Shown here in pieces: positions 1 through 5,949 of a DNA stretch of 12,130 nucleotides; the stretch's first letter is position 1, and each line of letters begins with the position of its first letter. A model generated the notes under the pieces. That model was not told the DNA's origin. It saw nothing but the letters and a program-made list of their open reading frames with translations, and did no database searches. This DNA is from Alcaligenaceae bacterium (lineage in GTDB: Bacteria > Pseudomonadota > Gammaproteobacteria > Burkholderiales > Burkholderiaceae_B): NCBI GenBank assembly GCA_012511095.1, contig JAAZGT010000075.1, forward strand, positions 1 through 12,130, given 5' to 3'. The translations under genes were made by a program, and so were the position numbers.

Positions 1-123
1 AAATTTACACAAGCGGGCTTTATACCCAAAGCAAGTAGCCCCGAAGAACTTTCAAAGTTAATCGCTACTGATTCCGCTATGTATAAAAAAATTATTGATA
101 AAAACCAAATTAAAAAGCAGTAA
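1..123 (+). CDS. Bug-family (TctC-like) tricarboxylate transporter substrate-binding protein, C-terminal fragment
   Basis: Frame 1 is open from the window edge to a TAA at 121-123, giving the last 40 residues of a protein that begins outside the window. The pattern AGFIPKASSPEELSKLI followed by a Lys-rich amphipathic helix (YKKIIDKNQIKKQ) is typical of the C-terminus of Bug/TctC periplasmic binding proteins. In that family a Gly-x-x-Pro and a Ser/Thr-Pro-Glu-(Glu/Gln) turn precede the final helix ending in W/YxKVIxxxxI. These proteins capture carboxylates for tripartite tricarboxylate transporters or for sensing, and they are greatly expanded in Alcaligenaceae and relatives. The gene converges on the CaiB-family gene at 161-1348, with 37 bp between the stops and no clear terminator. 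The assignment rests on a short tail only, so ligand and length cannot be stated. Confidence 0.72.
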   Translation, partial: KFTQAGFIPKASSPEELSKLIATDSAMYKKIIDKNQIKKQ

Positions 124-160
124 TACTCTTAAGGCAGCTTTTGCTTTGTAGTAATACTAA

Positions 161-1348
161 TTAAATAACTCCTTTATTACGCAACTCTAGCAACTCTTCA
201 GCGCTTAATCCTAGCTCAGATAAGACGTCTTTAGTATCTTGACCTAGAGTGGGCGCTCTTCTACTAACTTTACCCGGAGTTTTACTAAGTTTTGGTAAGA
301 TACCGGGTAAAGTAACAGCGGTACCGTCTTCTAGCTCACCATCAATCAACATATCACGCGCCTTGTAGTGAGGGTCATTAAAGATATCCTCAATATCATA
401 AACACGCCCCGCAGGAATTCGCTGCTCATGCAAAGCCACAAGAACATCATCTAAATTATGCTGAACTGCCCAATTAGCAATGATGCCGTCAATATAGTCT
501 GCCTCAGCAGAGCGCCCATCATTGTGCGCAAAGGCAGGATCCTCGGCAATATCGGCCCTATCAATAAGATGCATTAAACGCTTAAAGATACTGTCGCCAT
601 TGCCACCAATCAGTACATACTTACCATCGGCACACAAATAAGCATTACTTGGCGTGATGCCCGGCAAGCTACTGCCAGCAGGTTGACGCACCACACCAAA
701 AACAGAATACTCTGCGACTAAGCTCTCCATCATATTAAATACAGATTCATACAACGCAATATCAACGACTTGACCACCGCCCTTTTGTACCTCACGATGA
801 CGTAAGGCCATTAAGGCACCGATCACTGCGTGCAAAGCTGCCAAAGAATCACCAATGGACACACCCACGCGCACAGGTGGTCTGCCTGGCTCACCGCTTA
901 AATGCCTGAGCCCAGCCATGGCCTCACCGATCACACCAAAACCTGGTAAATCCTTAGAAGGTCCTGTTTGGCCATAACCTGAGATACGCACCATAATAAG
1001 ATCAGGATTAAGCTCCTTTAGCGACTCTTCACTTAATCCCCAACTCTCTAGAGCACCAGGTCTAAAATTCTCAACGAGAATATCCACCTCTTTGATGAGG
1101 CGACGAATAATTGCTTGACCTTCATCGGAGCGCAAATCAACTGTAACGGATTTCTTGTTGCGTGATTGTGATGCCCACCAAACAGAAGTGCCATTATGCA
1201 ATAAACGCCATTTTCTAAGTGGATCCCCAGTAAGTGGTGGTTCAATCTTAATAATCTCCGCACCAAACTCGCCCAGTATTTTTGTTGTAAATGGCCCAGC
1301 AATTAACTGCCCAAGCTCCAACACCTTAATACCATCTAGTGGTCGCAT
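161..1348 (-). CDS. CaiB/BaiF family (family III) CoA transferase
   Basis: The 395-residue length is normal for family III CoA transferases, which move CoA between acyl-CoA and a free carboxylate through a Ser/Asp-anchored anhydride mechanism in the cytosol. Seen directly: the N-terminal MRPLDGIKVLELGQLIAGPF signature with GAEIIKIEPP (29-38), ENFRPG (93-98), SGYGQTGP (123-130), and VGVSIGDS, whose Asp167 aligns with the catalytic Asp169 of formyl-CoA transferase. DIALYES (196-202) and the late RIPAGRVYDIEDIFNDPHYKARDM (310-333) are also family hallmarks. The ATG is preceded by AGGA about 7 bases upstream, supporting this start. It lies 75 bp downstream of comM on the same strand and converges with a Bug-type binding protein gene, a frequent neighbour of CaiB genes in betaproteobacteria. 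Acyl substrate is unknown; sequence alone does not separate formyl-, succinyl- or carnitine-type activities. Confidence 0.93.
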   Translation of the reverse strand: MRPLDGIKVLELGQLIAGPFTTKILGEFGAEIIKIEPPLTGDPLRKWRLLHNGTSVWWASQSRNKKSVTVDLRSDEGQAIIRRLIKEVDILVENFRPGALESWGLSEESLKELNPDLIMVRISGYGQTGPSKDLPGFGVIGEAMAGLRHLSGEPGRPPVRVGVSIGDSLAALHAVIGALMALRHREVQKGGGQVVDIALYESVFNMMESLVAEYSVFGVVRQPAGSSLPGITPSNAYLCADGKYVLIGGNGDSIFKRLMHLIDRADIAEDPAFAHNDGRSAEADYIDGIIANWAVQHNLDDVLVALHEQRIPAGRVYDIEDIFNDPHYKARDMLIDGELEDGTAVTLPGILPKLSKTPGKVSRRAPTLGQDTKDVLSELGLSAEELLELRNKGVI

Positions 1349-1398
1349 AGCAATTCCTATTGAAGTTGATAATTGATTGTGTAGATAGCCAATATTTT

Positions 1399-1425
1399 AG
1401 CATTTAACTTAATAAGTTAAGTGCT
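1399..1425. terminator. Stem-loop at the 3' end of comM/yifB, possible terminator
   Basis: Arms 1399-1410 and 1414-1425 pair over 12 bp with one T-G wobble around an AAT loop. The stem overlaps the comM stop codon (1424-1426). On the plus strand it is followed within a few bases by a run of six T (1431-1436), as in an intrinsic terminator. On the minus strand, the direction of comM and caiB, it is followed only by AAAATATTGG. It may therefore stabilise or attenuate the comM-caiB message, or stop antisense transcription. Its role is inference. Confidence 0.45.
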
Positions 1426-3022
1426 AACGCTTTTTTAAACTATGCCAATAAAGCCTCCCCTCTTCTTTTTTAGAAAAAGGTTGTCGGCAATCAATTCCAA
1501 GTTGCAAATCACTTTTAGCTATTGCTGTATCACCTCGCATATCTGCAGAAGTACGAGCAATTTTCAGAATGGCGTGTATTACCCTAGCAGACCAAGCCCT
1601 TTGTTGTGCTGTTTGTTCTAAAAAAGCTTTTTGCTCAGGATTAAGTGCGCAAAATTGAGTGATTTGCACACCCTTAAGATCGGAATTTAATACACCTTGT
1701 CGTTGATATTGTCGCTCGCGACACGCGACAACTCGCTGTCGTACACGCTCCGAACTATCAGCAGGTGGCGTATCGACCCAACTTAAATCAAGTGGTTGTA
1801 GCTTATAATGAATATCAATGCGCTCTAATAACGGACCCGATATTTTACTTTGATACTGATTTATCGCCTTATGGGTGCATACACAATCCACCTCTGGATG
1901 ATCTAAATAGCCACATGCACAAGGATTTGCCGCGGCAATTAATTGAAACTTAGCTGGGTAGACTTGCTGAGCATTAGAGCGAGAAATACAAATTTCTCCC
2001 GCCTCTATAGGTCCTCTTAAAGCCTCTAAACTCGCTCTTTTAAACTCTGCCAAATCATCTAAAAATAGTACCCCGTGATGGGCTAAGCTAATTTCACCTG
2101 GATAAGCATTGCCACCACCGCCCAAAAGAGCTGGATCTGATATTGAATGATGTGGTGCTCGCCACGGTGGCCTAACACCTAGATCGACAATGCCATTAGC
2201 TGAAACACTTTGAATAGCTAATAACTCTAAGCGCTCCAAAACACTCAAATCAGGCAAAATTGTCGGTAATCGCTGTGCCAACATCGTTTTGCCTACACCC
2301 GAAGAGCCACTAAATAAAAGACTATGGCCACCACTTGCGGCTAACTCTAATAAATGACAGGCCTGCTCTTGCCCCCTCACATCAGATAAACATAGTCCCT
2401 TATCACTATCAAAACTCATAAATGACTTAGAATTATGAGCACCACTCAACTCAGTGAACTCACTAGGCTGACTTGTTTGAAGAAGATGCTTTGACTCTAA
2501 GTGCTCAACTACCTCTTTTAAATTATTGGCGCCAATCACAGTTAAGCCAGTAATCAATGAAGCCATTGGCGCATCGGCCTTAGGCATAATTAAGATTGCC
2601 TTAGGATCACTTTTAAAAATTGATAAAGCTAAAATTAAAGGTGCATGTATAGAGCTCAAGGCCCCAGTTAAAGACAGCTCACCCACAAAATAAAGATGAG
2701 GCAGTAGATGCTTATATTGATTAGAAGAAAGTCGTAATTGCCCCGTCGCAGCTAAAATACCCAAGGCGATGGGCAGATCAAAACGACCAGAGTCTTTGGG
2801 CAAATCAGCCGGTGATAAGTTAACCGTAATGCGGCCAACGGGGAACTCATAACCCGAGCTTAATATAGCAGCGCGAACCCTGTCACGGCTTTCTTTAACA
2901 CCGGTGCTCGCTAAACCCACTAATAAGAAATTGGGTAAGCCAGCAGCTATATGAACCTCAGTGCGTACCAAGGCGGATGACATCCCTACCGGTGTGCAAC
3001 TATTTAAAACAGCAAGAGCCAC
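1424..3022 (-). CDS. comM: ComM/YifB family Mg-chelatase-like AAA+ ATPase
   Basis: Protein of 532 residues, slightly longer than the usual ~500-510. Domains in order: an N-terminal Lon-protease-like fold (about 1-175, with GLPNFLLVGLASTGVKESRDRVRAA at 28-52 and VNLSPADLPKDSGRFDLPIA at 67-86), an AAA+ Mg-chelatase core, and a C-terminal helical chelatase domain (about 430-525). The Walker A is GSSGVGKT (239-246). The Walker B is GVLFLDDLAEF (317-327), where the family normally has LDELPEF, so the second acidic residue is Asp instead of Glu. NPCACGY (367-372) and CVC (380-382) give the four-cysteine cluster common in YifB. ComM is known from other bacteria as a hexameric branch-migration helicase that helps integrate DNA in natural transformation. 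Start is GTG with GAGGA six bases upstream; an ATG two bases earlier is out of frame. UbiK lies just upstream, a common pairing. Confidence 0.93.
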   Translation of the reverse strand: MALAVLNSCTPVGMSSALVRTEVHIAAGLPNFLLVGLASTGVKESRDRVRAAILSSGYEFPVGRITVNLSPADLPKDSGRFDLPIALGILAATGQLRLSSNQYKHLLPHLYFVGELSLTGALSSIHAPLILALSIFKSDPKAILIMPKADAPMASLITGLTVIGANNLKEVVEHLESKHLLQTSQPSEFTELSGAHNSKSFMSFDSDKGLCLSDVRGQEQACHLLELAASGGHSLLFSGSSGVGKTMLAQRLPTILPDLSVLERLELLAIQSVSANGIVDLGVRPPWRAPHHSISDPALLGGGGNAYPGEISLAHHGVLFLDDLAEFKRASLEALRGPIEAGEICISRSNAQQVYPAKFQLIAAANPCACGYLDHPEVDCVCTHKAINQYQSKISGPLLERIDIHYKLQPLDLSWVDTPPADSSERVRQRVVACRERQYQRQGVLNSDLKGVQITQFCALNPEQKAFLEQTAQQRAWSARVIHAILKIARTSADMRGDTAIAKSDLQLGIDCRQPFSKKEEGRLYWHSLKKR

Positions 3023-3058
3023 ATCTTTTCCTCACAAAATATTTACTACTAGTTTGCA

Positions 3059-3102
3059 AGAAAAAATGGGCTCTAGACAATGTTAGGACATTTTTGTCCT
3101 AG
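3059..3102 (-). terminator. Possible weak terminator or attenuator between ubiK and comM
   Basis: A perfect 7-bp stem (3084-3090 with 3095-3101, loop TTTT) lies 11 bp past the ubiK stop. An alternative pairing joins 3073-3080 (CTAGACAA) with 3094-3102 (TTGTCCTAG) with one bulge. Read on the minus strand, the second stem is followed about six bases later by ATTTTTTC (3060-3067), so it resembles an intrinsic terminator. The two stems share arm bases and exclude each other. Evidence is moderate, and read-through into comM is possible. Confidence 0.4.
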
Positions 3103-3112
3103 GGCAAAAATA

Positions 3113-3352
3113 TTACTCGCTTTGTTCCTTGTCTTTTTCAGCAACTAAAGCCTCTAAAGCGCTTAAGCGTTCGCGTAGCTTCTCAACCATCGCCACTTGC
3201 ACATCAAACTCCTCACGAGTTACTAGGTCCAACTTAGAAAAACCTTGAGCCATAAATGCCTTAACGTTTTTCTCAATATCAGCAGCTGGGCTTTGAGCAA
3301 TTAAATCTTGAATGCCTTTTTGAAACTCTTCAAAAATTGACTGTGCTTTCAT
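3113..3352 (-). CDS. ubiK: Ubiquinone biosynthesis accessory factor UbiK (BMFP domain, YqiC-like)
   Basis: Small protein of 79 residues starting MKAQSIFEEFQKGIQDLI. The N-terminal amphipathic helix, the FMAQGFSKLDLVTREEFDVQ segment (33-52) and the C-terminal coiled coil (about 53-72) match the BMFP/UbiK family, usually 80-100 residues. UbiK is known to form trimers, to work with the SCP2 protein UbiJ and to assist the aerobic ubiquinone-biosynthesis complex. The reading frame stays open 63 bases further upstream to another ATG at 3415. That extension would run through the intrinsic terminator at 3396-3432 and would add a non-homologous leader. The ATG at 3352 has AAGGA 6 bases upstream and is the correct start. 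It sits directly upstream of comM, as in many proteobacteria. Own promoter not identified. Confidence 0.88.
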   Translation of the reverse strand: MKAQSIFEEFQKGIQDLIAQSPAADIEKNVKAFMAQGFSKLDLVTREEFDVQVAMVEKLRERLSALEALVAEKDKEQSE

Positions 3353-3395
3353 AATAAATCCTTTTTTGTGAAACTTATGTACCGTCATTTTAACT

Positions 3396-3432
3396 AAAAA
3401 AGTCCCGAGACGCATAAATACGACTCGGGACT
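3396..3432 (-). terminator. Intrinsic terminator of the repeat lipoprotein gene
   Basis: Arms 3401-3409 (AGTCCCGAG) and 3424-3432 (CTCGGGACT) form a GC-rich 9-bp stem, extended by two further pairs beyond an A-A mismatch. Read on the minus strand the stem is followed at once by six T (3401 down to 3396). This is a canonical Rho-independent terminator for leftward transcription from the gene at 3491-4084. Confidence 0.9.
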
Positions 3433-3446
3433 GATTCTATTTTAAT

Positions 3447-3474
3447 ACTGCTTGTGTAGTTTCTACAAAGCAGT
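3447..3474. other. Second stem-loop downstream of the lipoprotein gene
   Basis: 3447-3453 pairs with 3468-3474 (ACTGCTT/AAGCAGT) and 3455-3459 with 3463-3467 (TGTAG/CTACA), leaving one bulged G and a TTT loop: 12 bp in total. It lies between the lipoprotein stop and its terminator, so it would be part of the 3' untranslated RNA. On the plus strand it is followed by TTTT (3475-3478) and might act against antisense transcription. Function is inference. Confidence 0.55.
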
Positions 3475-3490
3475 TTTTAGTAAATAGCGC

Positions 3491-4084
3491 TTATTCAGCT
3501 GATTTTACAGCTTCTTCGGTAGCTTCTTTTACCTCAACACCAGCTTCTTTAACCTCTTGGAGCGCTTTATCAGCATCAGAGACGGCTTCGGCAGTTGCTT
3601 CGTTTGCAGCATCTGTCGCTTTATCGCCGCTAAACGCTTGTTTAACATTTTCTACTGCCTCATCGGCTTTAGCTTTAGCTTCTTCAGCAGTTTGTTTAGT
3701 GCTTTCAATTGCACTGTCAGTTAACTCTTTAACCTTATCGCTAGCTTCAGCGGCCTTTTCTTTAACACTATCGATTGCCTCAGCTGTTGCTTCTTTAGCT
3801 TTTTCAGTTGCTTCAGCAGCTTTTTCTTTAACATCAGCAATTGCATCATCTACCTTATCACCCATAGGTGCTGTTGTGGCTTCTTCTTCGGTAACAGGCT
3901 CAGGCAATGCATTTGTGTCATCAGTTGTAGCTTCTGGTACAGGTGCTGTTACAGGAGTTTCAGATGTTACAGGTGTCTCAGTAGTAGCAGGGGCTGGTGC
4001 AGCTTTGTCTTCAGCTTTATCACAAGCAGTTAAAGCAAAGGCAGATAAAATGGCTGCTACTAAGGTTAATTTTTTAATATTCAT
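3491..4084 (-). CDS. Small repeat-containing lipoprotein (Ala/Lys/Glu-rich, LEA/apolipoprotein-like helices)
   Basis: Protein of 197 residues. The signal peptide MNIKKLTLVAAILSAFALTAC ends in a lipobox (LTAC), with Cys21 as the predicted lipidation site. The +2 residue is Asp, which in enterobacteria retains lipoproteins in the inner membrane; whether this holds here is unknown. Residues 22-75 are a flexible Pro/Thr/Ala/Glu-rich linker. Residues 77-197 are almost wholly charged, Ala-rich helix containing three 22-residue repeats (81-102, 103-124, 125-146). Such patterns resemble LEA proteins and apolipoprotein-like amphipathic helices. I do not recognise a named family, and low-complexity composition makes homology claims unsafe. 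The start chosen is the ATG at 4084 with AGGAG 4-6 bases upstream; an in-frame ATG 33 bases earlier would bury the signal peptide. It is monocistronic: its terminator follows at 3396-3432 and a divergent gene lies upstream. A stress or envelope role is conceivable but unproven. Confidence 0.85.
   Translation of the reverse strand: MNIKKLTLVAAILSAFALTACDKAEDKAAPAPATTETPVTSETPVTAPVPEATTDDTNALPEPVTEEEATTAPMGDKVDDAIADVKEKAAEATEKAKEATAEAIDSVKEKAAEASDKVKELTDSAIESTKQTAEEAKAKADEAVENVKQAFSGDKATDAANEATAEAVSDADKALQEVKEAGVEVKEATEEAVKSAE
3647..3844 (-). repeat. Three tandem 66-bp coding repeats (22 residues each)
   Basis: Within the lipoprotein, residues 81-102, 103-124 and 125-146 each begin with AI(A/D/E) and follow the same pattern of Ala, Lys and Glu positions: AIADVKEKAAEATEK, AIDSVKEKAAEASDK, AIESTKQTAEEAKAK. 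The spacing is exactly 22 residues, two turns of an 11-residue helical period. The DNA copies have diverged, so this is an old internal duplication and not a recent slippage product. Confidence 0.75.
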
Positions 4085-4135
4085 AAGGCTCTCCTTTTGG
4101 GTAGAATAAATAAGCATTACTTATTGAATACGATT

Positions 4136-4163
4136 ATTTTAGTTCTTAATTATATAAGTTCAA
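4136..4163 (-). promoter_or_regulatory. Candidate sigma-70 promoter of the lipoprotein gene
   Basis: On the minus strand TTGAAC (4163-4158) is followed after 16 bases by TAAAAT (4141-4136), a 4/6 and 5/6 match to the -35 and -10 consensus, about 50 bases before the ATG. An overlapping TATAAT (4154-4149) lacks a good -35. The region is very AT-rich, so chance matches are easy. Confidence 0.35.
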
Positions 4164-4348
4164 ACTAATCTTTCGATTTATAATGATTTTAATATTTCTT
4201 TACTTTTAAAGCGACTTTTTGCAACAATTCAGCTAAAGCCCTTGATAACATAGGTAAATTCTTTTGTTATTTAGTGATATTTGAGATAATTACCTATAAT
4301 TAAAGCGGTAAAAAATAGATTTTTCAAGTTTTTATGTTGAATTTTCGT

Positions 4349-4419
4349 TGTTATGACACCATTGTATACTTTGACTCCTTTATTAGCATGGCTAATTTAT
4401 GATTAATATCGTCATAACA
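4349..4419. promoter_or_regulatory. Nested dyad, possible operator or cruciform
   Basis: TGTTATGAC (4349-4357) and GTCATAACA (4411-4419) are exact inverse complements, 53 bases apart. A smaller palindrome ATTAGC-ATG-GCTAAT (4382-4396) lies between them. Their placement upstream of the flavoprotein gene is compatible with a regulator site; no known operator is recognised. Confidence 0.3.
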
Positions 4420-4518
4420 GCTTAAAAATGCTAAAATATATGATGTCTTAATTTATCGCACTATTTTAGTCTAGTATTAGAATCAAAAGATTATCTAATC
4501 ACAACGCTAATTTACAGT

Positions 4519-4612
4519 AGAACCGTAGCAAAGGAACTAAAATAGGCACTTGATATTCAAACGTTATTAATAATCTGCATATCAGCTTAAAAATAACAAA
4601 TCTTACGGTTCT
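4519..4612 (+). promoter_or_regulatory. Long-range inverted repeat in the leader of the flavoprotein gene
   Basis: AGAACCGTA (4519-4527) pairs perfectly with TACGGTTCT (4604-4612), enclosing 76 bases and ending only a few bases before the ribosome site AAAGG (4617-4621). In the mRNA it could close a leader domain next to the start codon. No known riboswitch is recognised; regulation is inference. Confidence 0.35.
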
Positions 4613-4628
4613 CAATAAAGGTAAAACT

Positions 4629-5849
4629 TTGATACAACATCCTTATGATCCTCTTATTATTCGCGGTAAAGAGCTTCTCCCTATCGTTCAAGGCGGTATG
4701 GGCGTAGGTATTTCTGCCAGCAGCTTGTCTAGCGCAATGGCTCGACAAGGCGCTATTGGTACTATCGCGAGTATTGATTTACGCCACTTGCATCCGGATC
4801 TTCTTGAGGAGTCAAATAGAGATGCACACAAAGATAAGCACACTCGCTTAAATCTTATTGCCCTTGATCGTGAAATTAAAAAAGCACTTGAGCTATCCGA
4901 AGGCAAAGGCATGATAGCGGTTAATGTCATGAAGGCAGTTACCGACTACGAGGTGCTAGTTAAACAAGCATGTGAATCCGGTGCCAATGCGATTGTTATG
5001 GGCGCTGGTTTACCATTAGAGCTTCCTGACCTCACCGAAGATCACCCAGATGTCGCTCTGTTCCCGATTTTGTCCGAGTCTCGAGGCATTAATATTGTTT
5101 TAAAACGCTGGATGCGTAAAAATCGCTTACCTGATGCCATCGTAATCGAGCATCCTAACCACGCAGGTGGTCACTTAGGTGCTACTCAACTTCACGACTT
5201 AGGTAATGAGCGCTTTACATTTAGCCGTGTCATCGAAGAAACGATGGAGGTTTTCAAAAACCTTGGTTTAGAAAGTGAAAAAATCCCTCTTATTCTTGCT
5301 GGTGGTATGGCTAAGGTTAAGAAAATCCAAACCGCTCTCAGAACCTGGGGTGCGAATGCGGTTCAAATTGGTACCGCTTTTGCAGTAACCGACGAGGGTG
5401 ATGCACACGATAATTTTAAAGACACCTTAGTAGGTGCTAATCCCGAAGATGTGGTTGAGTTTATTTCAGTTGCTGGCTTACCAGCGCGCGCTGTTATGAC
5501 ACCATTTTTACAAAAGTATTTACAAAACGTAGAGCGTTTACAAGGCGCTGCTAAAGCTGACCAACGCCGTTGCCGTAACGACGTAAACTGCTTAAGCGTT
5601 TGTGGCTTACGTGATGGCATTTCTAAAATTGGTCAATTCTGTATTGATGACCGCTTAACTGATGCCTTTAACGGCGACCTACGCAAGGGTTTATTCTTCC
5701 GTGGCAAAGACCCGCTACCATTTGGTCACGAGCGACGTACAGTCTACGATACTTTACATTACTTATTAACAGGTAAAGATCCACGAGGTCTTGTCGAAGA
5801 CGTACAATTAGGTCACAGCTTCAAAGAAGAATCGCTTGTCATTAGCTAA
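4629..5849 (+). CDS. Nitronate monooxygenase / 2-nitropropane dioxygenase-like FMN oxidoreductase
   Basis: Protein of 406 residues, longer than the ~320-360 common for nitronate monooxygenases. The N-terminal TIM-barrel strand LPIVQGGMGVGISA (17-30), VNVMKAVTDYEVLVKQACESGANAIVMGAG (98-127), the AGGH motif (179-182; its His is the usual catalytic base of the class), the FMN-phosphate site LILAGGMAK (221-229) and VQIGTAF (245-251) identify the family, which oxidises nitronates or acts as an FMN-dependent reductase (FabK-like). The C-terminal ~95 residues hold a cysteine cluster (Cys315, 321, 325, 338) not found in the short enzymes. Start is TTG (4629-4631), with AAAGG 7 bases upstream; no better ATG exists before the conserved QGGMG motif. 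It stands alone: divergent from the lipoprotein, with its own terminator. True substrate is uncertain. Confidence 0.88.
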   Translation: MIQHPYDPLIIRGKELLPIVQGGMGVGISASSLSSAMARQGAIGTIASIDLRHLHPDLLEESNRDAHKDKHTRLNLIALDREIKKALELSEGKGMIAVNVMKAVTDYEVLVKQACESGANAIVMGAGLPLELPDLTEDHPDVALFPILSESRGINIVLKRWMRKNRLPDAIVIEHPNHAGGHLGATQLHDLGNERFTFSRVIEETMEVFKNLGLESEKIPLILAGGMAKVKKIQTALRTWGANAVQIGTAFAVTDEGDAHDNFKDTLVGANPEDVVEFISVAGLPARAVMTPFLQKYLQNVERLQGAAKADQRRCRNDVNCLSVCGLRDGISKIGQFCIDDRLTDAFNGDLRKGLFFRGKDPLPFGHERRTVYDTLHYLLTGKDPRGLVEDVQLGHSFKEESLVIS

Positions 5850-5875
5850 GCAGTAATTTATACATATAAACACAT

Positions 5876-5912
5876 AACCGGAATCGCTATTTATGAGCAA
5901 TTCCGGTTTTTT
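5876..5912 (+). terminator. Intrinsic terminator of the flavoprotein gene
   Basis: AACCGGAAT (5876-5884) pairs with ATTCCGGTT (5900-5908), with further inner pairs, and the stem runs straight into a T tract (5907-5912). This is a strong Rho-independent terminator for rightward transcription, 27 bp past the stop. In the leftward direction the tail is not T-rich, so it is a weak stop for ptsI. Confidence 0.92.
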
Positions 5913-5949
5913 AATGCGCGCAAACAATCCAATTTAATGTACAGAATCA

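Larger units (their letters stand above)
4085..4628. other. Gene-free AT-rich divergent intergenic region (544 bp)
   Basis: No convincing coding sequence is present. The best small frame, 4334-4402 (plus, 22 codons), has no ribosome site. The stretch must hold promoters for the lipoprotein gene (leftward) and the flavoprotein gene (rightward). It contains several dyads: 4250-4257/4290-4297 (ATAGGTAA/TTACCTAT), 4349-4357/4411-4419, and 4519-4527/4604-4612. There is also a 12-base direct repeat CAGCTTAAAAAT at 4418-4429 and 4583-4594. I see no tRNA or recognisable riboswitch class. Confidence 0.6.

Noticed and set aside
119..159. Direct repeat AGTAATACT (119-127 and 151-159) between the two convergent genes, and a weak 6-bp hairpin between the copies, considered as an attachment site or terminator.
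   Set aside because: Too short, partly within the stop region of the first gene, no T tract, and no integrase or mobile gene nearby.
1424..3022. The comM product considered as a magnesium chelatase subunit (ChlI/BchI) or a Lon protease.
   Set aside because: Domain order (Lon-like fold, AAA+ chelatase core, C-terminal chelatase helices) and the NPCACGY motif are those of YifB/ComM; no Lon catalytic Ser-Lys domain follows the ATPase.
3699..4109. A long Ala/Ser-rich open frame on the plus strand opposite the lipoprotein.
   Set aside because: It is the mirror of the Ala/Glu/Lys-rich coding repeats, which avoid stops in antisense; it has no ribosome site or plausible protein features.
4250..4297. 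Inverted repeat ATAGGTAA/TTACCTAT considered as an insertion-sequence remnant.
   Set aside because: No transposase trace, no target duplication, and such 8-bp dyads are expected in this composition.
4349..4363. A 15-base stretch (TGTTATGACACCATT) upstream of the flavoprotein gene recurs within it at 5492-5506.
   Set aside because: Flanks are unrelated and the coding copy simply encodes part of a conserved VMTPF segment; in an AT-rich 12 kb window a single match of this length can arise by chance.
4334..4402. A 22-codon plus-strand frame (MLNFRCYDTIVYF...) in the intergenic region as a possible leader peptide.
   Set aside because: No Shine-Dalgarno sequence, no regulatory run of one codon, and it overlaps the dyads; indistinguishable from chance.
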